Of a DNA stretch of 14,590 nucleotides, positions 5,452 through 12,174 are shown piece after piece (position 1 is the stretch's first letter; every line of letters begins with the position of its first letter). The notes under the pieces are model-generated. The model had not been told where the DNA came from, ran no database searches, and saw only the letters and a program-made list of their open reading frames with translations. The position numbers were made by a program, and so were the translations under genes. The stretch is from JBDZUZ01 sp040255445 (GTDB taxonomy: Bacteria > Planctomycetota > Phycisphaerae > Phycisphaerales > UBA1924). The DNA lies in NCBI GenBank assembly GCA_040255445.1, contig JBDZUZ010000099.1:1-14590 (forward strand), written 5' to 3'.

Positions 5452-7200
5452 ATGGTTTGCCCGGCCGATGATGCATCGATGTCGCGGGGGATGCTCCCTA
5501 CCCCCACCGAGATGATCCGACACTTTGACCGCTTCGTCCTCGGTCAGGATCGCTCCAAACGCCAGCTCGCCGTGGCGGTGTACAAGCACTACCTCGGCTC
5601 GCGCTGCGGCGAGCTGCCAGAAGCGCCCGCAATCGACTTCGAGCGACAGCACGTCCTGCTGCTCGGCCCCACCGGCAGCGGGAAGACGCTGCTGATCCGC
5701 ACGCTGGCCGACATGCTGGGCGTCCCCGTCGTTCTCGCCGCGGCGACCTCGTTCGTCGAGACCGGGTACGTCGGCGATCACGTCGAGAGCCTGCTGGCGG
5801 GCCTGCTTCGCGCGGCCGGCGGCGATGTCGAGCGGGCCCACCGCGGCATCGTGTTCATCGACGAGATCGACAAGATCAAGCGCGAGCGAGGGTCGTGCCG
5901 CGATATCTCCGGCGAGGGCGTGCAGTCATCGCTGCTCACGCTGCTTGATGGCGGCGGCGGGATGGCCAGGCGGGACGGGCCGCGCAGCGCCGCGATCGAT
6001 CCATCGAAGGTCCTGTTCGTGTGCGCCGGGGCGTTCGTCGGGCTCGAGGAGATCGCGCGGGAGCGGCTGTGCGAGCAGAGTCCCTCAGGGTTCGGCTTTG
6101 GGTTCGCTTCGGGAGGCCGGGCCGCCGCGGACCGCGGCAAGCAGGATCCGCGGACCATCGCGCCGAGCGAGATGTCGCCGCAGGACCTGCTCGACCGCAT
6201 CGAGACCGCGGACCTGGTGAAGTTCGGCATGATCCCCGAGTTCATCGGGCGGTTCTCGACGATCAGCGCGCTTCGGCCGCTGGGACGCGAGGACCTGATG
6301 CGGATCCTCACGGATGTCGAGGGCTCGCTCTACCCGCGGCAGCGGGCGCTCTACGCGCTCCATGGCATCGACCTCGACTTCCGGCCCGAAGCCCTCGCCG
6401 CGATCGCCGATGAGGCAGCGCGGCTGGGGACCGGTGCGCGGGGTCTGCGGCGGGCTCTCTTCCGCGCGATGGACTCGGTCGACTTCCGCCTGCCCGAGCT
6501 CGCGGCGGAGGGCGTCACGCGGATCACGTTCACGGTTGAGTCGGTGCGGGATGGGGCCGAGCCGAACATGCAACGCGACAAAGACCGCGGCGGCGAACCC
6601 GGCCGCGTCACGCAGGCCAAGACACTCCGCGCGGGCGCGCTGCGACCCGCGGCGAAGCGGAACCGCCCGCCGCGGGATGCGGGGGTGGGGGTCGGAGCGG
6701 GGGCGGAGATCACCGACACCACGGGCATGACGATAGCGCAGGTGCGCGAGCGACTGGACACCGTGCGCGAGCAACTCGCGTGGGCCGACACCACCGGCTC
6801 GGCCCGCAAGTGGTGGCTCGCGTTCGAGGAAGAAAACAAACACCGCCTCGCGCTGGTTCTGCGCCTCGCCGAGGAGCTGCTGATGCGCAGCGCCACCGTC
6901 ACCGAATTCTTCCTCGCGTACGTCTACTCAAACACGCAGAATATTCAGGCGAACCTGCACTACCTCGACTATCAGCGGCTGAAGAAGCGCGATGAGGAGC
7001 GGCGGAAGCTCGAGCGGGAAGCGCCAGAGCCCACGGAACCCAGCGATGCGGATCTGGACGCCGAAGAGGAGGTCTACGACGACGAGCTCGCCGATCTCGC
7101 CGATGACGCCGATCCCGAACCCGAGCGCCCCGATGAAGCGAACGAGGGCGACAAGCCGGAAGAGATGAAGCGTGAGGAAGACGACCCTAAGGGATCGTGA
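5452..7200 (+). CDS. ClpX-like AAA+ unfoldase lacking the zinc domain, with long C-terminal extension
   Basis: Residues 14-370 follow the ClpX AAA+ core: LPTPTEMIRHFDRFVLGQ (15-32), Walker A GPTGSGKT (72-79), pore loop GYVG (105-108), Walker B IVFIDE (133-138), pore-2 region RDISGEGVQSS (150-160), sensor-1 region VLFVCAGAF (187-195), arginine finger in PEFIGR (262-267) and sensor-2 GARGLR (328-333). GFGFGF at 213-218 occupies the place of the ClpP-docking IGF loop, so it probably works with ClpP. Two features are unlike standard ClpX. The N-terminal zinc-binding domain is missing, and residues 370-582 are extra: a basic linker, a predicted helical stretch (about 423-520, with WW at 454-455 and FFLAYVYSNTQNIQANLHYL), then a strongly acidic tail. 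The segment equivalent to the RKH loop (about 166-180) is short. ATG 5452 has GAGG at 7 nt. The gene stands alone between two copies of repeat family 2. I leave the symbol empty because this looks like a paralogue and not canonical ClpX. Confidence 0.9.
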   Translation: MVCPADDASMSRGMLPTPTEMIRHFDRFVLGQDRSKRQLAVAVYKHYLGSRCGELPEAPAIDFERQHVLLLGPTGSGKTLLIRTLADMLGVPVVLAAATSFVETGYVGDHVESLLAGLLRAAGGDVERAHRGIVFIDEIDKIKRERGSCRDISGEGVQSSLLTLLDGGGGMARRDGPRSAAIDPSKVLFVCAGAFVGLEEIARERLCEQSPSGFGFGFASGGRAAADRGKQDPRTIAPSEMSPQDLLDRIETADLVKFGMIPEFIGRFSTISALRPLGREDLMRILTDVEGSLYPRQRALYALHGIDLDFRPEALAAIADEAARLGTGARGLRRALFRAMDSVDFRLPELAAEGVTRITFTVESVRDGAEPNMQRDKDRGGEPGRVTQAKTLRAGALRPAAKRNRPPRDAGVGVGAGAEITDTTGMTIAQVRERLDTVREQLAWADTTGSARKWWLAFEEENKHRLALVLRLAEELLMRSATVTEFFLAYVYSNTQNIQANLHYLDYQRLKKRDEERRKLEREAPEPTEPSDADLDAEEEVYDDELADLADDADPEPERPDEANEGDKPEEMKREEDDPKGS

Positions 7201-7229
7201 GCGTTTCTCGGCCGATATCGCGGCCCGTC

Positions 7230-7343
7230 GTGCCACAGGCTGGCTGCTCTGAGCCAGCCTGTGGTGAACTGTCAGAGACCAACGTCATCAGACGTGCGCA
7301 AGCCCAACCCACAGGCTCGTGCAAAGCCACGAGCCTGTGGCAC
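7230..7343 (+). repeat. Hairpin repeat family 2, copy 2
   Basis: The architecture and terminal inverted repeats match the copy at 5182-5294. Hairpin 1 pairs 7233-7245 with 7252-7264 (loop GCTCTG, identical to copy 1). Hairpin 2 pairs 7309-7321 with 7328-7340 (loop CAAAGC, one base different from copy 1). The sequence between the hairpins differs from copy 1 except for GCCCAAC just before hairpin 2, so the hairpins are conserved and the spacer is not. It starts 29 bp after the ClpX-like stop codon and ends 13 bp before the rimO stop. The strong stems could therefore end transcription of, or stabilise, both convergent messages, although no T-tract follows them. Confidence 0.88.
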
Positions 7344-7356
7344 GCCGACCAGACGC

Positions 7357-9009
7357 TTACCGCAGCACTGTCAACGACCGCCGCTTCTCCAGCTCCGCCA
7401 CCGGCCGCGCGATCAGGTCGTAGCCATCGCTCGCGACCACCGTGCACCGCACCACCTCGCCCTTGGCGAGCTGCTCCCGCGACTGCACATAGGTCGTGGC
7501 ATCGATCTGCGGCGCCTGGAAGTACGTCCGGCCCTGATACAGCCGCCCGCCCTGCGTCACGCCGCTGGTCTCGAGCGATGCCGACCGCATCGCCTCATCG
7601 ATCACCACATCGAACTGCACACCGCTCCCCGCGGGGTTCTGCTCATCGAACTGCTCGGCGAGATACGCCGCCTGCTCGAATGCCAGCTCCTGCTGCAGCG
7701 CCATCACCTCATCGCGCCGCCGCTTCTTGTCCTCGGGCGACACCGCCAGCGAGGCGTCCTTCTCCATCGTCCCCGCGACGGTGCCTTCCTCGTGGCTGTA
7801 CTCGAACACGCCCACCGCATCGAACTGCATCCGCTCGATGAACTCCAGCAACTCCTGGTGGTCCGCCTCGGTCTCGCCCGGGAAGCCGGAGATGAACGTC
7901 GTGCGGATCGCCATGCCCGGGATCCGGTCGCGGAGCTTCTCGATCAGGGTTTCCTGCTGCTGCCGCGTCACGTTCCGCCGCATCAGCTTCAGAACCCGGT
8001 CGCTCGCGTGCTGCAGCGGGATATCCAGGTACTTGAGCAGGTTGCCCTTCTGCGTGAGCTCGGCAAAGGCATCGATGATCTCATCGCTGAAGTTCGTCGG
8101 ATACGCGTACATCAGGCGGATCCACGCGTGCCCCGCGGTCTCGCCCGCCGCATCCGACACCGCCCGCAGCAGCGCGGGCAGGCCCTTGCCCTGCGCCAGG
8201 CCCATGCCGATGTCGTCGCCGTAACTCGTTGTGTCCTGACCGATCAGCAGCAACTCGTGCGCGCCGTCCGCGACGAGTTCGCGCGTCTCCGCGACGATCC
8301 GCTCCAGCGGCTTGCTCCGCATCTTGCCTCGGATGGAAGGGATCGTGCAGAACGCGCAGTTCTGGTTGCACCCCTCGCTCACCCTCAGGTACGCGTAGTG
8401 CCGCGGCGTGAGCCGCAGCCGCGCTGAATCATCTTCAAAATACCCCAGCCCCTTGCCGTCCTTGCCCTGCACCGTGAGCCCGACGGTGTTCATGCCGCGG
8501 GCCTTGGCGGCCTGCAGCGCGTTGCCGGCGATCCAGTACTTCGGCTTGTCCGAGGCCTCGGCGAGCGTCGCCCGCTCGACCGCCACGCCCGTCACCGCCT
8601 CGACGATCTTGTCGCGGTCGAAGACGCCGATCATGGCGTCGATCCCCGGCGCCCACTCGAGCATCTTGGCCCGGTGCCGCTGCACCAGGCACCCCGCCAC
8701 CACCACGCGCTTCACCTCGCCCCGGCCCTTCGCGGCGATCGCTTCCTTAATAACGCCCAGCGACTCGTCCTTCGAGGCCTCCAGGAAGCCGCAGGTGTTG
8801 ACCACCACCGCATCCGCCCCACCGAAACCGGGGGATTCGGGGTCGTAGGAAATCGGCGCCAGGCCCTGCTCGGCGAGCAGCCCCAGCATCTTCTCGGAGT
8901 CCACGAGGTTCTTGGGGCAGCCGAGGCTGATCAGAGAGACAGAGGCGACCTGAGAGGTCGCGGCGTCGGAAACCCCGGCGGGAGCATCAGTTGTGGTCGG
9001 GTTGGGCAC
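7357..9009 (-). CDS. rimO: Ribosomal protein uS12 methylthiotransferase RimO
   Basis: RimO is a radical-SAM enzyme with two [4Fe-4S] clusters that adds a methylthio group to an Asp of ribosomal protein S12. Numbered from GTG 9009, the N-terminal UPF0004 domain has SLGCPKNLVDSE (Cys31), NTCGF (Cys73) and AGCLVQR (Cys107). The radical-SAM motif is CNQNCAFC (Cys214, 218, 221), and a C-terminal TRAM-like region follows. The SLGCPKNLVDSE signature separates RimO from MiaB. At 550 residues it is about 100 longer than E. coli RimO. The excess is in loops, including about 150-205 (before the radical-SAM motif) and a stretch near 265-290. GTG 9030 is an equally open start and adds 7 residues. I chose 9009 because a TATCCT box lies 6 nt before it. 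The N-terminal ~23 residues before the first conserved strand look unstructured. Confidence 0.94.
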   Translation of the reverse strand: MPNPTTTDAPAGVSDAATSQVASVSLISLGCPKNLVDSEKMLGLLAEQGLAPISYDPESPGFGGADAVVVNTCGFLEASKDESLGVIKEAIAAKGRGEVKRVVVAGCLVQRHRAKMLEWAPGIDAMIGVFDRDKIVEAVTGVAVERATLAEASDKPKYWIAGNALQAAKARGMNTVGLTVQGKDGKGLGYFEDDSARLRLTPRHYAYLRVSEGCNQNCAFCTIPSIRGKMRSKPLERIVAETRELVADGAHELLLIGQDTTSYGDDIGMGLAQGKGLPALLRAVSDAAGETAGHAWIRLMYAYPTNFSDEIIDAFAELTQKGNLLKYLDIPLQHASDRVLKLMRRNVTRQQQETLIEKLRDRIPGMAIRTTFISGFPGETEADHQELLEFIERMQFDAVGVFEYSHEEGTVAGTMEKDASLAVSPEDKKRRRDEVMALQQELAFEQAAYLAEQFDEQNPAGSGVQFDVVIDEAMRSASLETSGVTQGGRLYQGRTYFQAPQIDATTYVQSREQLAKGEVVRCTVVASDGYDLIARPVAELEKRRSLTVLR

Positions 9010-9015
9010 AAGGGA

Positions 9016-9021
9016 AGGATA
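9016..9021 (-). promoter_or_regulatory. Candidate -10 box (TATCCT) for leaderless rimO transcription
   Basis: TATCCT on the minus strand ends 6 nt before GTG 9009, and no Shine-Dalgarno lies in between. There is no convincing -35. If translation instead starts at GTG 9030, this box would lie inside the gene and be meaningless. Confidence 0.28.
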
Positions 9022-9181
9022 GATGGGCACGCCCCGGCACGCGGCCGCGCCACGCCCGGCACCTTCCCTAATCGGGGCAGCCCCCGGACACGACCGCGCC
9101 CGTCAACGGCGACGAGGGCCGCGCGGGCCCTCACCGCCCCGCACCGCCCCCGCCGCGAATCCGCGTGCTCAACGAAGCCGG

Positions 9182-9658
9182 TCACACCAGCGTCGCATCC
9201 GACACCATCCCCGGGTGCATGCCCGACATCGGATAGTGCCGCATCAACGCCTCGCCCAGGGCCAACGGCTCGGCCAGCAGGAACTGGCAGGAATGGCCCA
9301 GGCGCCACCCGGCGAACTTGAGCGCGCGGACCAGGTGCTCCTGTGTCGTCGCCGCGATCAGGTCGTCACCCTGAAACGCCAGCGGCATCACGCGGAACTG
9401 CCACGCCTGCCGACGCGAGATCGCATCAATAGCACGCGGCTGCACCTGATAGGTCCGTGGATCGATGTGCGGCGCGAAGAGCGCGTACTGCTCGGCCCAC
9501 GCACGCTCCACCGCGGCGGGGCTCACGCCGAACATCTCCTCCGCGATCAGGCCGAACGGCCCGCCGCGGCTGCGCTGCGCCTTGAGCACCTCATCGCGCT
9601 GCTGCGACGTGAGGACACCGTGTTTGACGAGTAGATCACCAAGGTGCAGCGTTGTCAC
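9182..9658 (-). CDS. Stand-alone MshEN (GspE N-terminal)-like domain protein
   Basis: This is a 158-residue protein with no ATPase domain. LHLGDLLVKHGVLTSQQRDEVLKAQ (residues 4-28) matches the first half of the MshEN/GSPII_E_N motif found at the N-terminus of type II secretion and pilus ATPases. FGLIAEEMFGVSPAAVERAWAEQY (35-58) resembles the second half. The ISRRQAWQFRVMPLAFQGDDLIAATT region (80-105) is typical of the following subdomain. Some MshEN domains bind cyclic di-GMP; here His5 stands where the binding Arg of the RLG motif is usual, so binding is uncertain. Start: GTG 9658 has AGGAG at 9666-9670 with 7-nt spacing. The upstream ATG 9673 would place that Shine-Dalgarno inside the gene. 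It lies 172 bp upstream of rimO on the same strand. Confidence 0.82.
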   Translation of the reverse strand: MTTLHLGDLLVKHGVLTSQQRDEVLKAQRSRGGPFGLIAEEMFGVSPAAVERAWAEQYALFAPHIDPRTYQVQPRAIDAISRRQAWQFRVMPLAFQGDDLIAATTQEHLVRALKFAGWRLGHSCQFLLAEPLALGEALMRHYPMSGMHPGMVSDATLV

Positions 9659-9665
9659 GACCACG

Positions 9666-9670
9666 CTCCT
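9666..9670 (-). promoter_or_regulatory. Shine-Dalgarno AGGAG that fixes the MshEN-like start
   Basis: AGGAG on the minus strand lies 7 nt before GTG 9658. It overlaps codons 2-3 of the frame that would begin at ATG 9673, which argues for the GTG. Confidence 0.6.
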
Positions 9671-9673
9671 CAT

Positions 9674-9991
9674 CCGGGGCGTGTCACGATCGACACCGCG
9701 CCGGCGGGGAGTGCATCGACATCCCGGCCGCGGCGGAACGGTGTTTGGCGAACGCGGAGCGGGTTTGAGGGGCGACCGGCACGCGTGGGGGAATCGGGGC
9801 GAGATGGCGGGGCGTGCGGGGCGGAGAATGCGCCCGGGGGCGGATTTTGGTTGCCGCGGCGGGGTTCGTAATGCCGGGGAGTGGCGGGCGGGGCGCGGTG
9901 GGAGGGCGTGCGGTGAATGGCACCGATAATCACTGCAGGATGTGCGGCGAATAGGATGACGAGGGGCGAGAGACCGCTGAAAGCCGCTCGT
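9674..9991. other. G-rich intergenic gap with possible G-quadruplex
   Basis: This divergent gap of about 320 bp has no convincing gene. Its plus strand is unusually G-rich. Four G-runs at 9787-9791, 9796-9799, 9809-9812 and 9818-9821 are separated by loops of 4, 9 and 5 bases, a layout that can form a G-quadruplex. More G-runs follow to about 9912. A GATAAT box at 9930-9935 (plus) is too far from the next start to be assigned. Confidence 0.4.
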
Positions 9992-9997
9992 TATCCT
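9992..9997 (+). promoter_or_regulatory. Candidate -10 box (TATCCT) for leaderless transcription of the CbrC-family gene
   Basis: TATCCT ends 8 nt before ATG 10006 and no Shine-Dalgarno is present. The same hexamer occurs at the same kind of position before rimO. No good -35 is visible. Confidence 0.33.
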
Positions 9998-10005
9998 GAG
10001 CACCC

Positions 10006-10527
10006 ATGGACGACCTCCCGACATTCCGCTTCTTCCCCGACCCCATCCGCGAGAAGGCGTTCGAGCCGGGACGGGTGGTGTGTGGCTGCTGCGGGAAGCA
10101 GCGCGAGTGGTCGACGACGCGGATGTACTCGGCGGCGCAGGATGAAGAGCCGATCTGTCCGTGGTGTGTTGCGGATGGGTCCGCCGTTGCCAAGTGGGGT
10201 GGTTGGTTCAACAACGTCGATCCGGCCATCGGTGCTGAAGCCGAAGAGATCCGTTCACGCACCCCACGCTTCGAGACCTGGCAGGACTTCGAATGGCTCA
10301 CCTGCTGCGGCCGGCCGTGCATCTATGTGGGCGAGGCCGATGCAGAGGGGTACGCCGAGCGGTTCGCGGCAGTCGCGGCGGAGCTTCTTGCCTCAGACGA
10401 GTTCGAGTGGTCTGAGCCGGGGCGGAAGGAGTACCTCCTCACGGCAGAACGAGGCGATTCGCCGGCGGTGTATGTGTTTCAGTGTCAGGTCTGCAGCAGG
10501 CTGCGCTGGCGGCTCGACAGCTGTTGA
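10006..10527 (+). CDS. CbrC family (UPF0167) cysteine-rich protein
   Basis: The N-terminus LPTFRFFPDPIREKAFEPGRVVCGCCGKQREW (residues 4-35), followed by ICPWCVADGSAAxK-like ICPWCVADGSAVAK (50-63), matches the CbrC/UPF0167 family, known from E. coli CbrC. CbrC is linked to colicin E2 tolerance and regulated by CreBC; its biochemical role is not established. Cysteine pairs at 26/29, 51/54, 100-101/105 and 160/163 suggest bound zinc. The C-terminal YVFQCQVCSRLRW (156-168) matches the family's closing motif. At 173 residues it is close to the family length. No signal peptide or membrane segment is seen. Its stop lies 21 bp from the stop of the convergent lipoprotein gene. No colicin-related or CreBC-like genes are nearby, so the role here is unknown. 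Confidence 0.9.
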   Translation: MDDLPTFRFFPDPIREKAFEPGRVVCGCCGKQREWSTTRMYSAAQDEEPICPWCVADGSAVAKWGGWFNNVDPAIGAEAEEIRSRTPRFETWQDFEWLTCCGRPCIYVGEADAEGYAERFAAVAAELLASDEFEWSEPGRKEYLLTAERGDSPAVYVFQCQVCSRLRWRLDSC

Positions 10528-10548
10528 TCCGCAGTGCTACGAGAACGT

Positions 10549-11184
10549 TCACCGCTTCGGCAGCGTGTACACCGCTTCGTGCCGTTGGCCGGTGACGGCA
10601 TCGGTGAACGTCGCGTGGATCTCGAGCCTGATGGAGCTGTCCGCGGGCGGAAGCGCGGCGGCGTCGACAGGGAGGTGCACGACATAGTGCGTGCCCATGA
10701 AGCCGGCGCGGTAGGCCTCGCGGAGTTCGGTGGAACGGAGCGTGGTGTCGGCGATCGGGACGACGGGGCCGGGCGTTGACGCGGCGCCGCTACCGATGTC
10801 GGTTTCGGTCGTGGTGACGCCGCGGAGGTGGATGGAGAGCTCCCCCACGATCTGCACGAACCGCCCCCGCCCATCCAGCGGCTTCAGGTACACCGTCAGC
10901 CGCGGCGACTCGCCGCGTTCCACGCGGCTCAAGGGATCGATCTCGATCTTGGCGCACACCGGCAATGCGGCCAGCGCCTCGGGCGACAGCCCGCCCTCCG
11001 CCGCGGCGAGCTTGGCCTCGAGCTCGGCGTTGCGCTGCTCCAGCTCGGTGATGCGGGTCTTGAGCTCCGCAACTTCCTTGCGGAGCCGGTCGTTCTCGGC
11101 GCTCGCGGAGGAGGAGCCGCCGATCGTGCAGCCGGCGAGTGCGGCGGTGAGCGCGGCGAGGGGGATGAGGGTCGCGGGCTTCAT
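10549..11184 (-). CDS. Predicted lipoprotein with N-terminal coiled coil
   Basis: This 211-residue protein starts with a short hydrophobic signal (residues 3-18) ending in a lipobox, LAGC, with the lipidated Cys at 19. Residues 30-63 (ENDRLRKEVAELKTRITELE onward) form a clear heptad coiled coil. The remainder (about 76-211) looks mostly beta-stranded, with strands such as RLTVYLKPL, VQIVGELSIHL, HYVVHLPV and IRLEIHATF. It is probably anchored in a membrane facing the periplasm and may form oligomers. I recognise no named family. The n-region has only one Lys, so signal strength is modest. Start: ATG 11184 gives the lipoprotein signal directly. The frame stays open to 11361, but that part runs into repeat family 1 and is rejected. 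A TACCCT box lies 7 nt upstream, with no Shine-Dalgarno. Confidence 0.85.
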   Translation of the reverse strand: MKPATLIPLAALTAALAGCTIGGSSSASAENDRLRKEVAELKTRITELEQRNAELEAKLAAAEGGLSPEALAALPVCAKIEIDPLSRVERGESPRLTVYLKPLDGRGRFVQIVGELSIHLRGVTTTETDIGSGAASTPGPVVPIADTTLRSTELREAYRAGFMGTHYVVHLPVDAAALPPADSSIRLEIHATFTDAVTGQRHEAVYTLPKR

Positions 11185-11191
11185 GTGGTGG

Positions 11192-11197
11192 AGGGTA
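11192..11197 (-). promoter_or_regulatory. Weak TANNNT box (TACCCT) before the lipoprotein gene
   Basis: TACCCT on the minus strand ends 7 nt before ATG 11184, and no Shine-Dalgarno is seen. It is the weakest of the five boxes of this type in the window. Confidence 0.22.
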
Positions 11198-11298
11198 GGG
11201 GCGGGGGATGGTGCCCGAGTGAAGTGGTCGCCTGTTGTGATGGTGGCGCGTTTCGTCGAAGAGCGAGGTGGTGATTCGGCGCATGTCGTGCATGTCGC

Positions 11299-11424
11299 GT
11301 TCGATTCCTCTCCCCCTTCAGCACAGGAGGCGCGGGGTGATTCTGACCACGGGTTGCGCATGTGCCGGCTGCGCTGGCTCGCGCTCCACCCGTGGTCACA
11401 GCCCTCGACCCCCTCTGGGGGTCG
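11299..11424 (-). repeat. Hairpin repeat family 1, copy 3 (single module)
   Basis: On the minus strand the order matches copy 1. The A hairpin is CGACCCCC/GGGGGTCG (11406-11413 with 11417-11424). The B hairpin has 11-bp outer arms TGACCACGGGT/ACCCGTGGTCA (11344-11354 with 11388-11398). A decayed second A hairpin (around 11311-11330) follows, and then AGAGGAATCGAAC (ending at 11299). Unlike copies 1 and 2 it has no inverted partner. It lies between the lipoprotein start and the end of the clpP genes. The remaining bases from 11198 to 11298 hold nothing I can identify. Confidence 0.8.
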
Positions 11425-11432
11425 GGAACGAC

Positions 11433-11461
11433 AACGCCCCCGGCGCGGGGCCGGGGGCGTT
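11433..11461 (-). terminator. Probable intrinsic terminator of the clpP pair
   Basis: AACGCCCCCGGC (11433-11444) and its perfect complement (11450-11461) form a 12-bp GC-rich stem with a 5-nt loop, 29 bp past the stop codon of the downstream clpP. Read on the minus strand the stem is followed by GTCGTTCCC, a weak T-tract. Its place at the end of the two-gene unit supports the call. Confidence 0.55.
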
Positions 11462-11490
11462 GGTCTTGCTTCAATACTCAGACCCGACGA

Positions 11491-12117
11491 TCAGTCGTCC
11501 AGGTCCTTCTTCCGCGTGGTCAGCGGCATCTGCTCCAGCACGGCATCAATAAGGCCGTACTCGAGCATCTCCTTCTCATCGAGCCACTTGTTGCGGTCGC
11601 AGTCGCGCTCGATCTTCTCGTAGGGCTGGCCGGTGGCCTCGGCGTAGATGTTGTAGAGCCGCTCGCGGATGCGGAGCATCTCGCGGGCCTCGATCTCGAG
11701 GTCGGTCGCCTGGCCTTCCATCACACCGCCCAGGAGCGGCTGGTGCATGAGGTTGCGGGCGTTGGGCAGCGCGAACCGCTTGCCCTTGGTGCCCACGCAC
11801 GCGAGGACCGAGCCCATCGAGGCCGCCTGGCCCACGATGTAGGTCGCCACATCGCACTGCAGGAACCGCATGGTGTCGAGCATGGCGAGCCCGGCCGAGA
11901 CCGAGCCGCCCGGCGAATTGATGTACAGGTGCACATCCTGCTTGGGATCCTCGTTGGCGAGGAACAGCAGCTGCGCGACGACGAGGTTGGCCAGGTCGTC
12001 GGTGACGGGGCCGCCGATGAAGATGATGCGGTCGCGCAGGAGGCGCGAGTAGATGTCGTAGGACCGCTCGCCGCGTGCGGTCTTTTCGATGACGATGGGG
12101 ACGAGGTAGCCGGACAT
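11491..12117 (-). CDS. clpP: ATP-dependent Clp protease proteolytic subunit, paralogue with Asn at the catalytic Asp position
   Basis: This is a 208-residue ClpP serine peptidase subunit, which with an AAA+ partner degrades unfolded proteins in the cytoplasm. Family motifs are VIEKTARGERSYDIYSRLL (9-27), YINSPGGSVSAG (65-76), GQAASMGS (96-103, Ser100) and RNLMHQPLLGG (121-131, His125). The third triad position is odd. IERDCDRNKWLDEKEMLEYG (169-188) aligns without gaps to E. coli [20 protein letters not shown], which puts Asn176 where Asp171 sits; the codon at 11590-11592 reads AAC. The loop after His125 is two residues longer than in E. coli. Ser and His are intact, so it may be weakly active or may need its partner. 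The start is ATG 12117, with GGGAAG close upstream. It lies 57 bp downstream of the other clpP, and the two are probably one operon and one hetero-oligomeric core. Confidence 0.94.
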   Translation of the reverse strand: MSGYLVPIVIEKTARGERSYDIYSRLLRDRIIFIGGPVTDDLANLVVAQLLFLANEDPKQDVHLYINSPGGSVSAGLAMLDTMRFLQCDVATYIVGQAASMGSVLACVGTKGKRFALPNARNLMHQPLLGGVMEGQATDLEIEAREMLRIRERLYNIYAEATGQPYEKIERDCDRNKWLDEKEMLEYGLIDAVLEQMPLTTRKKDLDD

Positions 12118-12174
12118 GGTTCTTCCCGTGTTCGGCGGCGCGGCCCTGCCGCGCCCGCCGCGTGGTTCATTTGA

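Noticed and set aside
5452..7200. HslU or ClpA/ClpC identity for the AAA+ protein
   Set aside because: There is only one AAA+ module, no I-domain as in HslU, and the ClpX-specific LPTP start, RDISGEGVQ and GFGF loop are present.
9674..10024. N-terminal extension of the MshEN-like protein
   Set aside because: The added part is Pro/Arg-rich with no domain, and a good Shine-Dalgarno supports the GTG at 9658.
11185..11361. N-terminal extension of the lipoprotein
   Set aside because: It would run into repeat family 1 and bury the signal peptide and lipobox.
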